Below, piece after piece: positions 16,108 to 24,224 of a stretch of 64,000 nt of DNA. The stretch lies in the NCBI GenBank assembly GCA_963785425.1, contig CAWAVG010000012.1, positions 1-64,000 on the forward strand, in the 5' to 3' direction. The translations under genes and the position numbers were made by a program. The notes below the pieces were generated by a model. It was not told the origin of the DNA. It searched no databases and saw only the letters and a program-made list of their open reading frames with translations. Positions within the stretch are counted from its first letter, which is position 1; every line of letters starts with the position of its first letter. The stretch comes from RYN-133 sp963785425. Lineage in GTDB: Bacteria > Actinomycetota > Actinomycetes > Mycobacteriales > Jatrophihabitantaceae.

Positions 16108-16142
16108 TCCGCGACTTCAGGTTGCCCGCCACGTTTCCTCGG

Positions 16143-16208
16143 CGAGTGGTCACTTATGGCTCGAGTGGTCGGTTATAAGTGGCCACTCGCGCCATAAGTG
16201 ACCACTCG
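16143..16208. repeat. 66-bp nested inverted repeat, copy 1
   Basis: The outer arms CGAGTGGTCACTTATGGC (16143-16160) and its exact complement (16191-16208) flank an inner inverted repeat CGAGTGG...CCACTCG (16162-16189). It sits between the ends of two convergent genes (the Cys/His-rich membrane protein and cimA). A second 66-bp copy with the same layout lies at 23038-23103, again between convergent ends. It is a REP-like element and may serve as a two-way terminator or mRNA end. Confidence 0.85.
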
Positions 16209-16258
16209 CGGGACGGGCGGACGGGGCCGACGGACGGGGCGGACGGGGACGGAACGGG

Positions 16259-17851
16259 TCAGGACGGCGGCGCGGAGCGTGCTTCGCCGAGCAGGCCGTA
16301 GCGAACGGCGTCGTGCAGCGCCAGCCACGACGCCTCGATGACGTTGCCGTGCACTCCGACGGTGGTCCACTCGCGCTCGTGGTCCGAGGTCTCGATCAGC
16401 ACCCGGGTGACCGCGTCGGTGCCGTGGCGACCGGGCATGATCCGCACCTTGTAGTCGGTCAGTTCCAGCGACGCCAGCCGAGGATGCGCCTTCGTCAACG
16501 CCTTGCGCAGCGCACGGTCGAGGGCGTTCACCGGGCCGTTGCCCTCCTCGGTCGAGATGACCCGCTCACCGCCGGCGCGCACCCGCACGGTCGCCTCGCT
16601 GACCATCGCGCCGTCCTCGCGCCGGTCGACGATGACGCGGTACGACTCGACGACGAAGGTCGCCGACGCCTGCGCCAGTTCGTCGCGCAGGAGCAACTCG
16701 AACGACGCGTCGGCCGCCTCGTACGACCAACCCTGCGCCTCGCGCTGCTTGACGTGCTCGACGACCTTGCTCACCACATCAGGTCGAGAGGTGACGTCGA
16801 CGCCGAGCTCGCCGGCCTTCAGCTCGACCGACGCGCGGCCCGCCATCTCGGTCACGAGAATGCGCTGCGCGTTGCCGACCAGCGTCGGGTCGAGGTGGTT
16901 GTACATCTCCGGCGACACCTTGATCGCGGACGCGTGCAGGCCGGCCTTGTGGGCGAACGCCGCCGCCCCCACGTACGGTGCGTGCGTGTCGGGCGCCAGG
17001 TTCGCGATCTCGGCGATCGCGTGCGAGACGCGTTGCATCTCGCCGAGGCAGCCGTCGGGCAGCACGTCGAGCCCCATCTTCGTGACGAGTCCGCCGATGA
17101 CGCTGAAGATGTTCGCGTTGCCCGCCCGCTCGCCGTACCCGTTGGCCGTGCCCTGGACGTGCGTCGCGCCGGCATCCACGGCGGCCAGGGTGTTGGCCAC
17201 TGCGCAACCCGTGTCGTCCTGGGTGTGGATACCGAGCCGGATGCCGGCGCGACGGTGCACGTCCGTTACGACGTCGTGCACGCTCATGGGCAGCATGCCG
17301 CCGTTGGTGTCACAGAGGACGCCGACGTCGGCACCCGCGGCGGCGGCGACGTCGAGCAGTCGCACGCCGTAGTCGGGGTCGAGCTTGTAACCGTCGAAGA
17401 AGTGCTCGCAGTCGACGAACACCCGCCGTCCCGCGCTACGCAGGTACGCCACGGTGTCGCGCACCATGTCGAGGTTCTCCTCGAGCGTGGTGTGCAGCGC
17501 GTCGGTCACGTGCCACACCGACGACTTGGCGACCAGCGTCACCACCGATGCGCGCGAGTCGACGAGGGCACGCACCTGCGGATCGTCCTGCACCCGCATC
17601 CCGGCTTTGCGTGTCGCTCCGAATGCGACGAGGACGGCGTTCTTCAGAGCGAGTTCGCCGTTCGCCGCACGTGCGAAGAACTCGGTGTCCTTCGGCATCG
17701 CGCCCGGCCAGCCGCCCTCGATGAACCCGACGCCGAGCTGGTCGAGCAGTCGCGCGACCGCGAGCTTGTCGGCCACCGAGTACGTGATGCCCTCGCGCTG
17801 CGCACCGTCGCGCAGCGTGGTGTCGAAGACGTGGAAGGCGTCGGTCTGCAT
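16259..17851 (-). CDS. cimA: (R)-citramalate synthase
   Basis: 530 residues. Condenses pyruvate and acetyl-CoA to citramalate, giving 2-oxobutyrate for isoleucine without threonine. The TIM-barrel part begins VFDTTLRDGAQREGITYSVA (metal-binding Asp, catalytic Arg) and has HTQDDTGCAVANTLA and GTANGYGERAGNAN; the C-terminal 150 residues form the LeuA-type regulatory domain for feedback by isoleucine. Length and the GITYS motif separate it from LeuA and homocitrate synthase. ATG 17851 has ribosome site GGGA; a longer start at 17872 is less likely. Upstream lie a terminator and an Ile-codon leader peptide (17873-17967), so expression is probably attenuated by isoleucine. leuB is just upstream. 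Confidence 0.93.
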   Translation of the reverse strand: MQTDAFHVFDTTLRDGAQREGITYSVADKLAVARLLDQLGVGFIEGGWPGAMPKDTEFFARAANGELALKNAVLVAFGATRKAGMRVQDDPQVRALVDSRASVVTLVAKSSVWHVTDALHTTLEENLDMVRDTVAYLRSAGRRVFVDCEHFFDGYKLDPDYGVRLLDVAAAAGADVGVLCDTNGGMLPMSVHDVVTDVHRRAGIRLGIHTQDDTGCAVANTLAAVDAGATHVQGTANGYGERAGNANIFSVIGGLVTKMGLDVLPDGCLGEMQRVSHAIAEIANLAPDTHAPYVGAAAFAHKAGLHASAIKVSPEMYNHLDPTLVGNAQRILVTEMAGRASVELKAGELGVDVTSRPDVVSKVVEHVKQREAQGWSYEAADASFELLLRDELAQASATFVVESYRVIVDRREDGAMVSEATVRVRAGGERVISTEEGNGPVNALDRALRKALTKAHPRLASLELTDYKVRIMPGRHGTDAVTRVLIETSDHEREWTTVGVHGNVIEASWLALHDAVRYGLLGEARSAPPS

Positions 17852-17872
17852 GAGATTCCCTTTGCCGGACAA

Positions 17873-17905
17873 ACAAAAAAGCCCCCGCCGGATGGCGTAG
17901 GGCTT
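17873..17905 (-). terminator. Attenuator terminator before cimA
   Basis: On the minus strand AAGCCC (17905-17900) pairs with GGGCTT (17884-17879), with extra inner pairing CGCC/GGCG, and is followed by a T run (17880-17875). It ends 22 bases before the cimA start and follows a leader peptide and a second hairpin (arms GCGCGTCGG and CCGACGCGC). This is the order of a transcription attenuator. Confidence 0.75.
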
Positions 17906-17934
17906 GCGCGTCGGAGTCTTGCTGGGCCGACGCG

Positions 17935-17967
17935 CTACTCGATAATGATCGAGACGAAGTGCTGCAC
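17935..17967 (-). CDS. Leader peptide of cimA (Ile-codon attenuator)
   Basis: GTG start at 17967, ten codons reading MQHFVSIIIE, stop TAG at 17935. Three Ile codons in a row just before the end, then a perfect 9-bp hairpin and a terminator, are the classic parts of ribosome-mediated attenuation: scarcity of Ile-tRNA stalls the ribosome and lets RNA polymerase read into cimA. No strong ribosome site is visible; the leader may be translated from a leaderless mRNA. Confidence 0.7.
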   Translation of the reverse strand: MQHFVSIIIE

Positions 17968-18090
17968 GGATCGCAGTCTACGTGCGGAGCGAGTCAGCCG
18001 TCCAGCGCCGGCGGACTCGCCCTCCTCATTCACGCGGGACGTCGGTCGAGGTGCCACCCGCTCTCGCGACGGTGAACGTCACGGTGTGAA

Positions 18091-19113
18091 TCAGCCGGAC
18101 GCGGTTTTGGCGAGCCGTTCGCCGATCTCGGCGGTGGTTCCGGGCGCCTTCGGGTCGCGGTCGGCAAGATCGGCGGCGACGGCGGCCTCGACGCGACGGG
18201 CGGCGTCGGCTTCCCCGACGTGCTCGAGCAGCATCGCGACCGACAGCACGGCGGCGGTCGGATCGGCTTTGCCCTGGCCGGCGATGTCGGGTGCCGATCC
18301 GTGCACCGGTTCGAACATGGACGGGTTCGTGCGGCTGACGTCGAGATTTCCGCTGGCGGCCAGGCCGATGCCACCGGCGATGGCCGCGGCCAGGTCGGTG
18401 ATGATGTCGCCGAACAGGTTGTCGGTGACGATCACGTCGTAGCGCGCGGGATCGGTGACGAGATAGATGGTCGCCGCGTCGACGTGGTTGTACGCGACCT
18501 CCACGTCGCTGAACTCGGCCGCCACCCGCTGCACGGTGCGGAACCAGAGATCGCCGGCATTGGTCAGCACGTTGTTCTTGTGCACGAGAGTCAAGTGCTT
18601 GCGAGGACGGGCCTGCGCGCGCGCAAAGGCGTCCCGCACCACCCGCTCCACCCCGTACGCGGTGTTGACGCTCACCTCGGTCGCGATCTCGTGCGGGGTG
18701 CCCTTGCGCAATGATCCGCCGTTGCCGGCGTACGGCCCCTCCGTCCCCTCGCGGACGACGACGAAGTCGATCGCCGGGTCACCGGCCAGCGGCGTGGCCA
18801 CGCCCGGATACAGCTTCGCCGGACGCAGGTTCACGTGGTGATCGAGTTCGAAGCGCAGCTTCAACAGCAGGCCGCGCTCGAGCACGCCCGAGGGGACGGA
18901 CGGATCGCCGACGGCGCCGAGCAGGATCGCGTCGTGCCCGCGCAGCTCGGCGAGCACACTGTCGGGCAGCACCTCACCGGTGCGGTGCCAGCGCGCCGCG
19001 CCGAGGTCGTAGGTGGTGGTGTCGACGCCGTGCAGCACGGCGCCGAGCACCCGCACCGCCTGCTCGGTGACCTCGATACCGATGCCGTCGCCGGGGATGA
19101 CTGCCAGCTGCAT
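18091..19113 (-). CDS. leuB: 3-isopropylmalate dehydrogenase
   Basis: 340 residues. Oxidises and decarboxylates 3-isopropylmalate to 2-oxoisocaproate with NAD+, the third step of leucine synthesis. Start MQLAVIPGDGIGIEVTEQAV; substrate Arg residues in LKLRFELDHHVNLRPAK; metal-binding Asp residues in VTDNLFGDIITDLAAAI; and the NAD-binding loop PVHGSAPDIAGQGKADPTA. A length of 340 and lack of an insertion put it with the actinobacterial LeuB group. The longer open frame to 19260 has no homologous start. It lies upstream of cimA, which can share leuB-type substrates (methylmalate) in the isoleucine route. Confidence 0.94.
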   Translation of the reverse strand: MQLAVIPGDGIGIEVTEQAVRVLGAVLHGVDTTTYDLGAARWHRTGEVLPDSVLAELRGHDAILLGAVGDPSVPSGVLERGLLLKLRFELDHHVNLRPAKLYPGVATPLAGDPAIDFVVVREGTEGPYAGNGGSLRKGTPHEIATEVSVNTAYGVERVVRDAFARAQARPRKHLTLVHKNNVLTNAGDLWFRTVQRVAAEFSDVEVAYNHVDAATIYLVTDPARYDVIVTDNLFGDIITDLAAAIAGGIGLAASGNLDVSRTNPSMFEPVHGSAPDIAGQGKADPTAAVLSVAMLLEHVGEADAARRVEAAVAADLADRDPKAPGTTAEIGERLAKTASG

Positions 19114-19280
19114 CCGCCGAGCGTACTGGCGCGCGAATCCGGTGATCCGGACACCGCGGGTCCCTGTGTGCCAACTCCGACCCGAACGGCGCCACGGGCG
19201 CACTCGAGGACAAGGAGCACCGCTGATCGGATAGCGACCACACCGCCGCATCGAGGGCAACCTCGGTGCGGCGTCGTGCC

Positions 19281-20573
19281 TCAGCCGGCGATCGCCTCGG
19301 CGGTGCGCTCGCTGTACTTCGGCAGCTCACGCATCCGGCGCAGCGGTGAGAAGAACACGGGCAGTACCGCAACGGATCCGCCGATGGCCGCGACGAGCAA
19401 CGTCGCGCGGATCCCGATCGTCGATCCCAGGACGCCGCTGATGAACGCACCGATCGGAATGGTGCCCCACACGAAGAACCGCATGGTCGCGTTCATCCGT
19501 CCGAGCAGTGATTCCGGCGTCAGGCCCTGCCGGAAGCTGACCTGGGTGATGTTGTAGACCACGGCCGATCCCCACATCACGAGCTGCCCCGCGGCGAGCA
19601 GCACGAGCGTCCAGTCGCGGTGGACGAACGGGGCGATGAATGCGGGCGGGATGCTCACGGCGATGCTCCCCCAGATCGTCGGGCCCTGGCCGAAGCGCGC
19701 AGCGATGCGCGAGGCGAGCAGCGATCCGAGCAAACCGCCGACAGCAGCGGCTGACGTGAACAGCCCGATCACGCCGGGCGACAGGTGCAGGTTGCGTGCC
19801 AGCAGGATGAAGTACACGGGGAACGCGACGTTGCCGAAGAAGTTGGACGAACTCGTGCACGCCGCGATTGCTCGCAGCATGCGGTTGCCGACGACGAACC
19901 GGAGGCCTTCGAGGATCTCGCGCCCCAGGTTGCGGTCGGCCTTGCGTTCCGGCTTCGGCGGACGCGTGCGGATCGCCGCGACCCAGCTTGCCGACCACAG
20001 GAAACTGAGCGCGTCGACGAGGATCGCGTACGGCGCGGTGAGCACCTGGATGAGCAGACCGCCGACGCCGGGCCCGGCGATCTGTGACACCGACTCGCTC
20101 GCCTGCAGCTTCGAGTTGCCCTCCACGAGCGCCTCGCGGTCGACGAGCGCCGGCAGGTACGACTGGTAGGCGACGTCGAAGAAAACCGTGCTCAACCCCG
20201 TCACGATGGCGACGACGTAGAGCTGACCGATGGTGAGGATCCCCAGCAGTTGCGCCAGCGGGATCGACCCCAAGGCCACAGCGCGGACGAGATCGTTGAC
20301 GATCAGCACCCAGCGAAAGCGCATGCGGTCGACCCAGGCGCCGGCCGGCAACCCGATGAGCAGGAACGCGAGCATCTCGAAGGTCGCGAGCAGACCGACC
20401 TCGAAGGTGGACGCGTGCAGCACGAGGATCGCCACCAGCGGCAGGGCCAACTGGCTCACGAAGGTCCCGAACTGGCTCACCGTCTCGCCGATCCAGAGGC
20501 GGCGGAAGTCGAGGTGGTGCCACAGTCCCCCGCGGCGCTTGATCGTCTGTGCCGAGGTCGGCGCGTCACTCAC
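19281..20573 (-). CDS. MFS exporter (MFS_3/EntS-like)
   Basis: About 430 residues with twelve membrane segments. It begins LWHHLDFRRLWIGETVSQFG and has the loop WVDRMRFRWVLIVNDLVRA, both typical of the DHA3 drug/siderophore exporter group. A middle cytoplasmic loop (KPERKADRNLGREI) separates the two halves. GTG 20573 is preferred: a TTG at 20609 would put the start inside the inverted repeat at 20590-20615 and the TTGACA promoter box. The ArsR-type regulator gene lies divergently next to it and probably represses it. Substrate unknown. Confidence 0.85.
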   Translation of the reverse strand: MSDAPTSAQTIKRRGGLWHHLDFRRLWIGETVSQFGTFVSQLALPLVAILVLHASTFEVGLLATFEMLAFLLIGLPAGAWVDRMRFRWVLIVNDLVRAVALGSIPLAQLLGILTIGQLYVVAIVTGLSTVFFDVAYQSYLPALVDREALVEGNSKLQASESVSQIAGPGVGGLLIQVLTAPYAILVDALSFLWSASWVAAIRTRPPKPERKADRNLGREILEGLRFVVGNRMLRAIAACTSSSNFFGNVAFPVYFILLARNLHLSPGVIGLFTSAAAVGGLLGSLLASRIAARFGQGPTIWGSIAVSIPPAFIAPFVHRDWTLVLLAAGQLVMWGSAVVYNITQVSFRQGLTPESLLGRMNATMRFFVWGTIPIGAFISGVLGSTIGIRATLLVAAIGGSVAVLPVFFSPLRRMRELPKYSERTAEAIAG

Positions 20574-20589
20574 GAGATCACTCTGCGTC

Positions 20590-20615
20590 AAGTGATTGGG
20601 ATTTGTCAATCACTT
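20590..20615. promoter_or_regulatory. Operator between exporter and ArsR-type regulator
   Basis: AAGTGATTG (20590-20598) and CAATCACTT (20607-20615) form an exact 9-base inverted repeat with an 8-base spacer, in the gap between divergent genes. A TTGACA box for the exporter lies inside it on the minus strand (20609-20604). A dimeric winged-helix regulator bound here would block that promoter and probably its own. Confidence 0.7.
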
Positions 20616-20626
20616 ATGCTGGCCGG

Positions 20627-21136
20627 GTGCCGATACCTGACGACCGCCCGGGCAGACGTCCAGCCACCGATGCCGAGGCGCGTGCCCTCGCGTCCAGTCT
20701 GCGGCTGCGGATCCTGCGCGTCTGCCTCGGCGAGGCCCGTAGCAACAAGGAGATCGCCGAGGTCCTGGGCAAGGATCCGGCGACGATCCTGCACCACGTG
20801 CGGCGGCTGGTCGACACCGGCTTCCTCGCCGCGCAACCGGTGCGGCGCGGCATTCGGGGGTCGCGCGAGATCCCCTATCTCAGCACCGGCAAGTCGTGGC
20901 GGATGGAGACGCCCGCACAGGACAGCGCCATGCTCACGACGTTCCTCGAGGAGGTCTCGCTGGTCTCGGTCGAGCAGCGCGACATGCTGCGGATCGGTCT
21001 CAAGCTCAGCCCGGAACGCCGCGACGAGCTCTCGACCCGCTTGACCGCATTGATGGAGGAATACTTCAACGACCCCGACGCGGACGGCGCGGCCTGGTCG
21101 GTCTACGCCTGCATCCACCCGGACCCGAACCGCTGA
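20627..21136 (+). CDS. ArsR-like winged-helix transcriptional regulator
   Basis: 169 residues from GTG 20627. The first 90 residues hold the winged helix: LASSLRLRILRVCLGEARSN, KEIAEVLGKDPATILHHVRR (recognition helix) and LVDTGFLAAQPVRRGIRGSR (wing). The rest is a helical C-terminal part with no metal-binding Cys, so the trigger is more likely an organic ligand than a metal. It resembles HTH_20-type regulators that control adjacent MFS exporters. It is divergent from such an exporter, and the inverted repeat between them is the likely binding site. Confidence 0.85.
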   Translation: MPIPDDRPGRRPATDAEARALASSLRLRILRVCLGEARSNKEIAEVLGKDPATILHHVRRLVDTGFLAAQPVRRGIRGSREIPYLSTGKSWRMETPAQDSAMLTTFLEEVSLVSVEQRDMLRIGLKLSPERRDELSTRLTALMEEYFNDPDADGAAWSVYACIHPDPNR

Positions 21137-21137
21137 C

Positions 21138-22541
21138 CTACCAGCGGCCGCGGTGCTCCGGGACGAGCCAGATCAGCGGCACGAGACAGGCCAGGATGGC
21201 GGCCAGCACGACGAGCGCCCACGCCTGCGCCAGACCCGGATCGGCACTGCGGGCGAGCAATGCCGTAACGACCGAGACCCCCGTGATGCCGCCGGCCTGG
21301 CGGAACATCCCGCGCAGCCCCGCAACCGCGCCGGTGTCGCTCGGGGCCAGATGCATGATCGCGTTGTTCGTGGCCGGGACGGACAGTCCCATCCCGAGAC
21401 CCGTCAGTGCCGCCGCGATCGCGAGCCACGTGTACGGCGACAGACCCGTGGCCGGGACAGCCATCAACGCGAGGCCCACGACGCACAGCAGGAAGCCGAC
21501 GAGCATCGGCCGGCGGTAACCGGTCCGGCGCAGCGCGAACGTGGCGAGTCCCGCGACGGCGATCATGCCGACCGCGCGTGCCGTGAGCAGCGTGCCCGCG
21601 GAGAGAACGCCGATGCCGTACCGGTCCTGCGCGTAGAGCGGGACGAGGGTGGCAAAGCCCAGCACCGCCACACCGAAGAAGAAGTTGATCAGATTCATCA
21701 CCGCGAAGCCCTGCCCCCGCAACAGCCGCATCGGAATGAACGGGTCACGCGCCGTATCCGAATGCCGCACGAACGCGACAAGCCCCAGCACACCCACGAC
21801 AGCCGCGACCAGGAACTGCGGCGCCAGCACCGACGAGCCGGCCGAGCCGAGCGAGCTCACCGCGAACATGACGCCCAGCAGGCCGACGCCGAGCAGCGCC
21901 ACGCCGGCCACGTCGATGCGGGCGGCCGCGCGCCTGGCGGAGTGCGGCAGGTAGGCAAGCGACAGCACGAGCACCAGCACACCCAGCGGCACGTTGACCA
22001 GGAAGATCCCGCGCCACGACCAGTACGTCACGAAGACGCCGCCGAGGATCGGCCCGACGATGCCGCCGATCGGGAAGATCGAGGTGAACAGGCCGATCGC
22101 CCGGTCGCGGTTCGGGCCGAACTGGTCGGACACGATCCCGGTGGCCGACGGCATGAAGGCACCGCCCCCGATCGCCTGCACGCCGCGCAGGGCGACGAGG
22201 ACGTATACGTCGTTCGCCACGCCGCACAGCATCGAGGCGGTGGTGAACAGCACGACGGCGCCGATGAACACCTGACGCCGGCCGTACTGGTCGCTGATGC
22301 GGCCGGCGAGCGGCATGACCATGATCTGTCCGAGCGCGTAGATCGTGATCGTCCAGCTGCTCCAGTTGACCTGGGCGTGCAGATCGCGCTGCAGGGTGCT
22401 CAGCGCCGTCGCGACGATCGTCTGGTCGACCGAGGCCATGAACAGGGCCACCGACACGATCCCGAACACTAGGAACCGGCGCGGACCCGGTTCTGGCGTG
22501 GGTGTTTGCGGTCGCGTGGCGCCCGCGGTGGACACTGACAT
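21138..22541 (-). CDS. MFS exporter (EmrB/QacA, DHA2 type)
   Basis: 467 residues with about fourteen membrane segments. FGIVSVALFMASVDQTIVAT (motif D1 of the family), ISDQYGRRQVFIGAVVLFT (motif A) and GPILGGVFVTYWSWRGIFLV (motif C) are plain. It exports drugs or toxic metabolites by proton antiport. ATG 22541 is chosen; an ATG four codons earlier (22553) is possible. The upstream in-frame extension to 23051 is a shadow of the divergent MarR gene. It ends one base after the ArsR-type gene on the other strand and is probably regulated by the adjacent MarR-type protein. Confidence 0.9.
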   Translation of the reverse strand: MSVSTAGATRPQTPTPEPGPRRFLVFGIVSVALFMASVDQTIVATALSTLQRDLHAQVNWSSWTITIYALGQIMVMPLAGRISDQYGRRQVFIGAVVLFTTASMLCGVANDVYVLVALRGVQAIGGGAFMPSATGIVSDQFGPNRDRAIGLFTSIFPIGGIVGPILGGVFVTYWSWRGIFLVNVPLGVLVLVLSLAYLPHSARRAAARIDVAGVALLGVGLLGVMFAVSSLGSAGSSVLAPQFLVAAVVGVLGLVAFVRHSDTARDPFIPMRLLRGQGFAVMNLINFFFGVAVLGFATLVPLYAQDRYGIGVLSAGTLLTARAVGMIAVAGLATFALRRTGYRRPMLVGFLLCVVGLALMAVPATGLSPYTWLAIAAALTGLGMGLSVPATNNAIMHLAPSDTGAVAGLRGMFRQAGGITGVSVVTALLARSADPGLAQAWALVVLAAILACLVPLIWLVPEHRGRW

Positions 22542-22560
22542 CGCCAACGACATTACAGTG

Positions 22561-22576
22561 CTTGCCGGCAGGCAAG
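22561..22576. promoter_or_regulatory. Probable MarR operator
   Basis: CTTGCC GGCA GGCAAG is a perfect inverted repeat with a four-base centre, in the 67-base gap between the divergent EmrB-type exporter and MarR-type regulator genes. Size, symmetry and place fit a MarR dimer site that would control both genes. Confidence 0.65.
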
Positions 22577-22608
22577 TAAATCGAATTGCGCACGGGAGGA
22601 GGTTCCGG

Positions 22609-23031
22609 GTGGACGCCGAGGACGCCGTGCGCCTGCGGCGCGCGATCGCCCGCGTGGCGCGGCAGCTCAACACGTCCGCGACCGACGAGGGACTGACCCC
22701 GACGCAGGCCTCGGTGCTCGCCCTGATCGTCGGCCACGGGCCGGTCGGGCTACCCGAACTCGCGCGGCTCGAGCACCTCAACCCGACGATGCTCTCGCGC
22801 GTGGTGGGTCGCCTCGACGAGCTCGGCCTGATCGACCGCTCCCCCGACCCGGACGACCTGCGCAGCGTCTCGGTCTCGGTCACCGCGCCGGGACGCAAGG
22901 TCCACGCCCGCATCAAGGCACAGCGCGCCGACGCCGTCTCGAACGCCGCCACCCGGCTCGGCGACCGCGAGCAGCGCGCGCTCATCGACGCGCTGGACGC
23001 CCTCGACCACCTGGCCGACGAGCTGAAGTAA
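22609..23031 (+). CDS. MarR-family transcriptional regulator
   Basis: 140 residues from GTG 22609, with a strong ribosome site (GGGAGGAGG). Layout: dimerisation helix (VRLRRAIARVARQLN), LTPTQASVLALIVGHGP, recognition helix LNPTMLSRVVGRLDELGLID, wing RSPDPDDLRSVSVSVTAPG, C-terminal dimer helix. Typical repressor of a divergent drug exporter, released by phenolic or similar ligands. It lies opposite the EmrB/QacA-type pump with a perfect palindrome between. The gene ends six bases before a 66-bp repeat. Confidence 0.92.
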   Translation: MDAEDAVRLRRAIARVARQLNTSATDEGLTPTQASVLALIVGHGPVGLPELARLEHLNPTMLSRVVGRLDELGLIDRSPDPDDLRSVSVSVTAPGRKVHARIKAQRADAVSNAATRLGDREQRALIDALDALDHLADELK

Positions 23032-23037
23032 CCCGTC

Positions 23038-23103
23038 CGAGTGGTCATCAACGCGCCGAGTGGTCACCTATAGCTGACCACTCGCGCGACAAATGACCAC
23101 TCG
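23038..23103. repeat. 66-bp nested inverted repeat, copy 2
   Basis: Starts CGAGTGGTCAT and ends ATGACCACTCG, with an inner pair CGAGTGGTCA (23057-23066) and TGACCACTCG (23076-23085). Length, four-fold CGAGTGG/CCACTCG layout and orientation equal copy 1 at 16143-16208, while the spacers differ. It lies between the convergent ends of the MarR gene and ilvC. Confidence 0.85.
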
Positions 23104-23122
23104 GGGTGGTGGGTGTGTGCGC

Positions 23123-24151
23123 CTACCGCTGCGCCGAACCCTCGGTGTAGTCGTCATCGCTGGCCACCCAGCTCATCAGTCCGCGCAGCTTGCGGCCGAC
23201 GTCCTCGATGGGGTGCTGCTCGCCCTTCTCGCGCAACGCCTTGAACTCCGGCGCGCCGGCATCCTGATCGGCGATGAAGCGCGCGGCGAACGTGCCGTCC
23301 TGAATGTCCTTCAGGACGTCCTTCATGTTCTGCTTGACATGCTCGTCGATGACGCGCGGGCCGGACACGTAGTCGCCGTACTCGGCGGTGTCCGACACCG
23401 ACCATCGCTGCTTGGCGATGCCGCCCTCGTACATCAGGTCGACGATCAGCTTGAGCTCGTGCAGGCACTCGAAGTACGCGATCTCCGGCGCGTAGCCGGC
23501 TTCGGTGAGCACCTCGAAGCCGTACATGACCAGCTGCGAGGCGCCGCCACAGAGCACGGCCTGCTCACCGAACAGGTCGGTCTCGGTCTCCTCGGTGAAC
23601 GTCGTCTTGATCGCGCCGGCCCGCGTGCCGCCGATGCCCTTGGCGTAGGACAGTGCCAGCGCCTGTGCCGAGCCACTCGCGTCCTGCTCGACGGCGATGA
23701 GGACGGGCACGCCCTTGCCGTCGACGAACTGCCGGCGCACGAGGTGTCCTGGGCCCTTCGGCGCGACCATGGCGACGTCGACGTTGCCGGGTGGCTTGAT
23801 GTAGCCGTAGCGGATGTTGAACCCGTGCCCGAAGAAGATCGCGTCACCGTCTCGCAGGTTGGGCTCGATCGACTCGGCGTACAGCTTGCGCTGCGCGGGG
23901 TCCGGGGCGAGCACCATGATCAGATCGGCCTCGGCGCACGCGTCGGCGGGAGTGAGGACGCGCAGCCCTTCCTCCTCGGCCTTGGCGCGGCTCTTGGAGC
24001 CCTCGGGCAGGCCCACCCGCACATCGACGCCGGAGTCGCGCAGCGACAGCGCGTGCGCGTGACCCTGGCTGCCGTAGCCGAGCACAGCGACCTTGCGGCC
24101 CTGCACGATCGACAGATCTGCGTCGTCGTCGTAGAAGATCTCGACACTCAT
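23123..24151 (-). CDS. ilvC: Ketol-acid reductoisomerase (class I)
   Basis: 342 residues. Converts acetolactate or acetohydroxybutyrate to the dihydroxy acid (Mg2+, NADPH) in valine, leucine and isoleucine synthesis. The Rossmann loop is VAVLGYGSQGHAHALSLRDS; the NADPH-phosphate contacts lie in VGLPEGSKSRAKAEEEG; metal-binding acids are in the knotted C-terminal domain (FTEETETDLFGEQAVLCGG, FECLHELKLIVDLMYEGG). A single knotted domain defines class I. It is third in the ilvB - racemase - ilvN - ilvC run, 73 bases after ilvN. Confidence 0.96.
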   Translation of the reverse strand: MSVEIFYDDDADLSIVQGRKVAVLGYGSQGHAHALSLRDSGVDVRVGLPEGSKSRAKAEEEGLRVLTPADACAEADLIMVLAPDPAQRKLYAESIEPNLRDGDAIFFGHGFNIRYGYIKPPGNVDVAMVAPKGPGHLVRRQFVDGKGVPVLIAVEQDASGSAQALALSYAKGIGGTRAGAIKTTFTEETETDLFGEQAVLCGGASQLVMYGFEVLTEAGYAPEIAYFECLHELKLIVDLMYEGGIAKQRWSVSDTAEYGDYVSGPRVIDEHVKQNMKDVLKDIQDGTFAARFIADQDAGAPEFKALREKGEQHPIEDVGRKLRGLMSWVASDDDYTEGSAQR

Positions 24152-24224
24152 GACGTAACTGTTCCTCTGTTTGTCGGGGCGTCCGCAGAAAGTGCGAGCG
24201 CGGCGAGAGATTTCTGTGGGGTGT

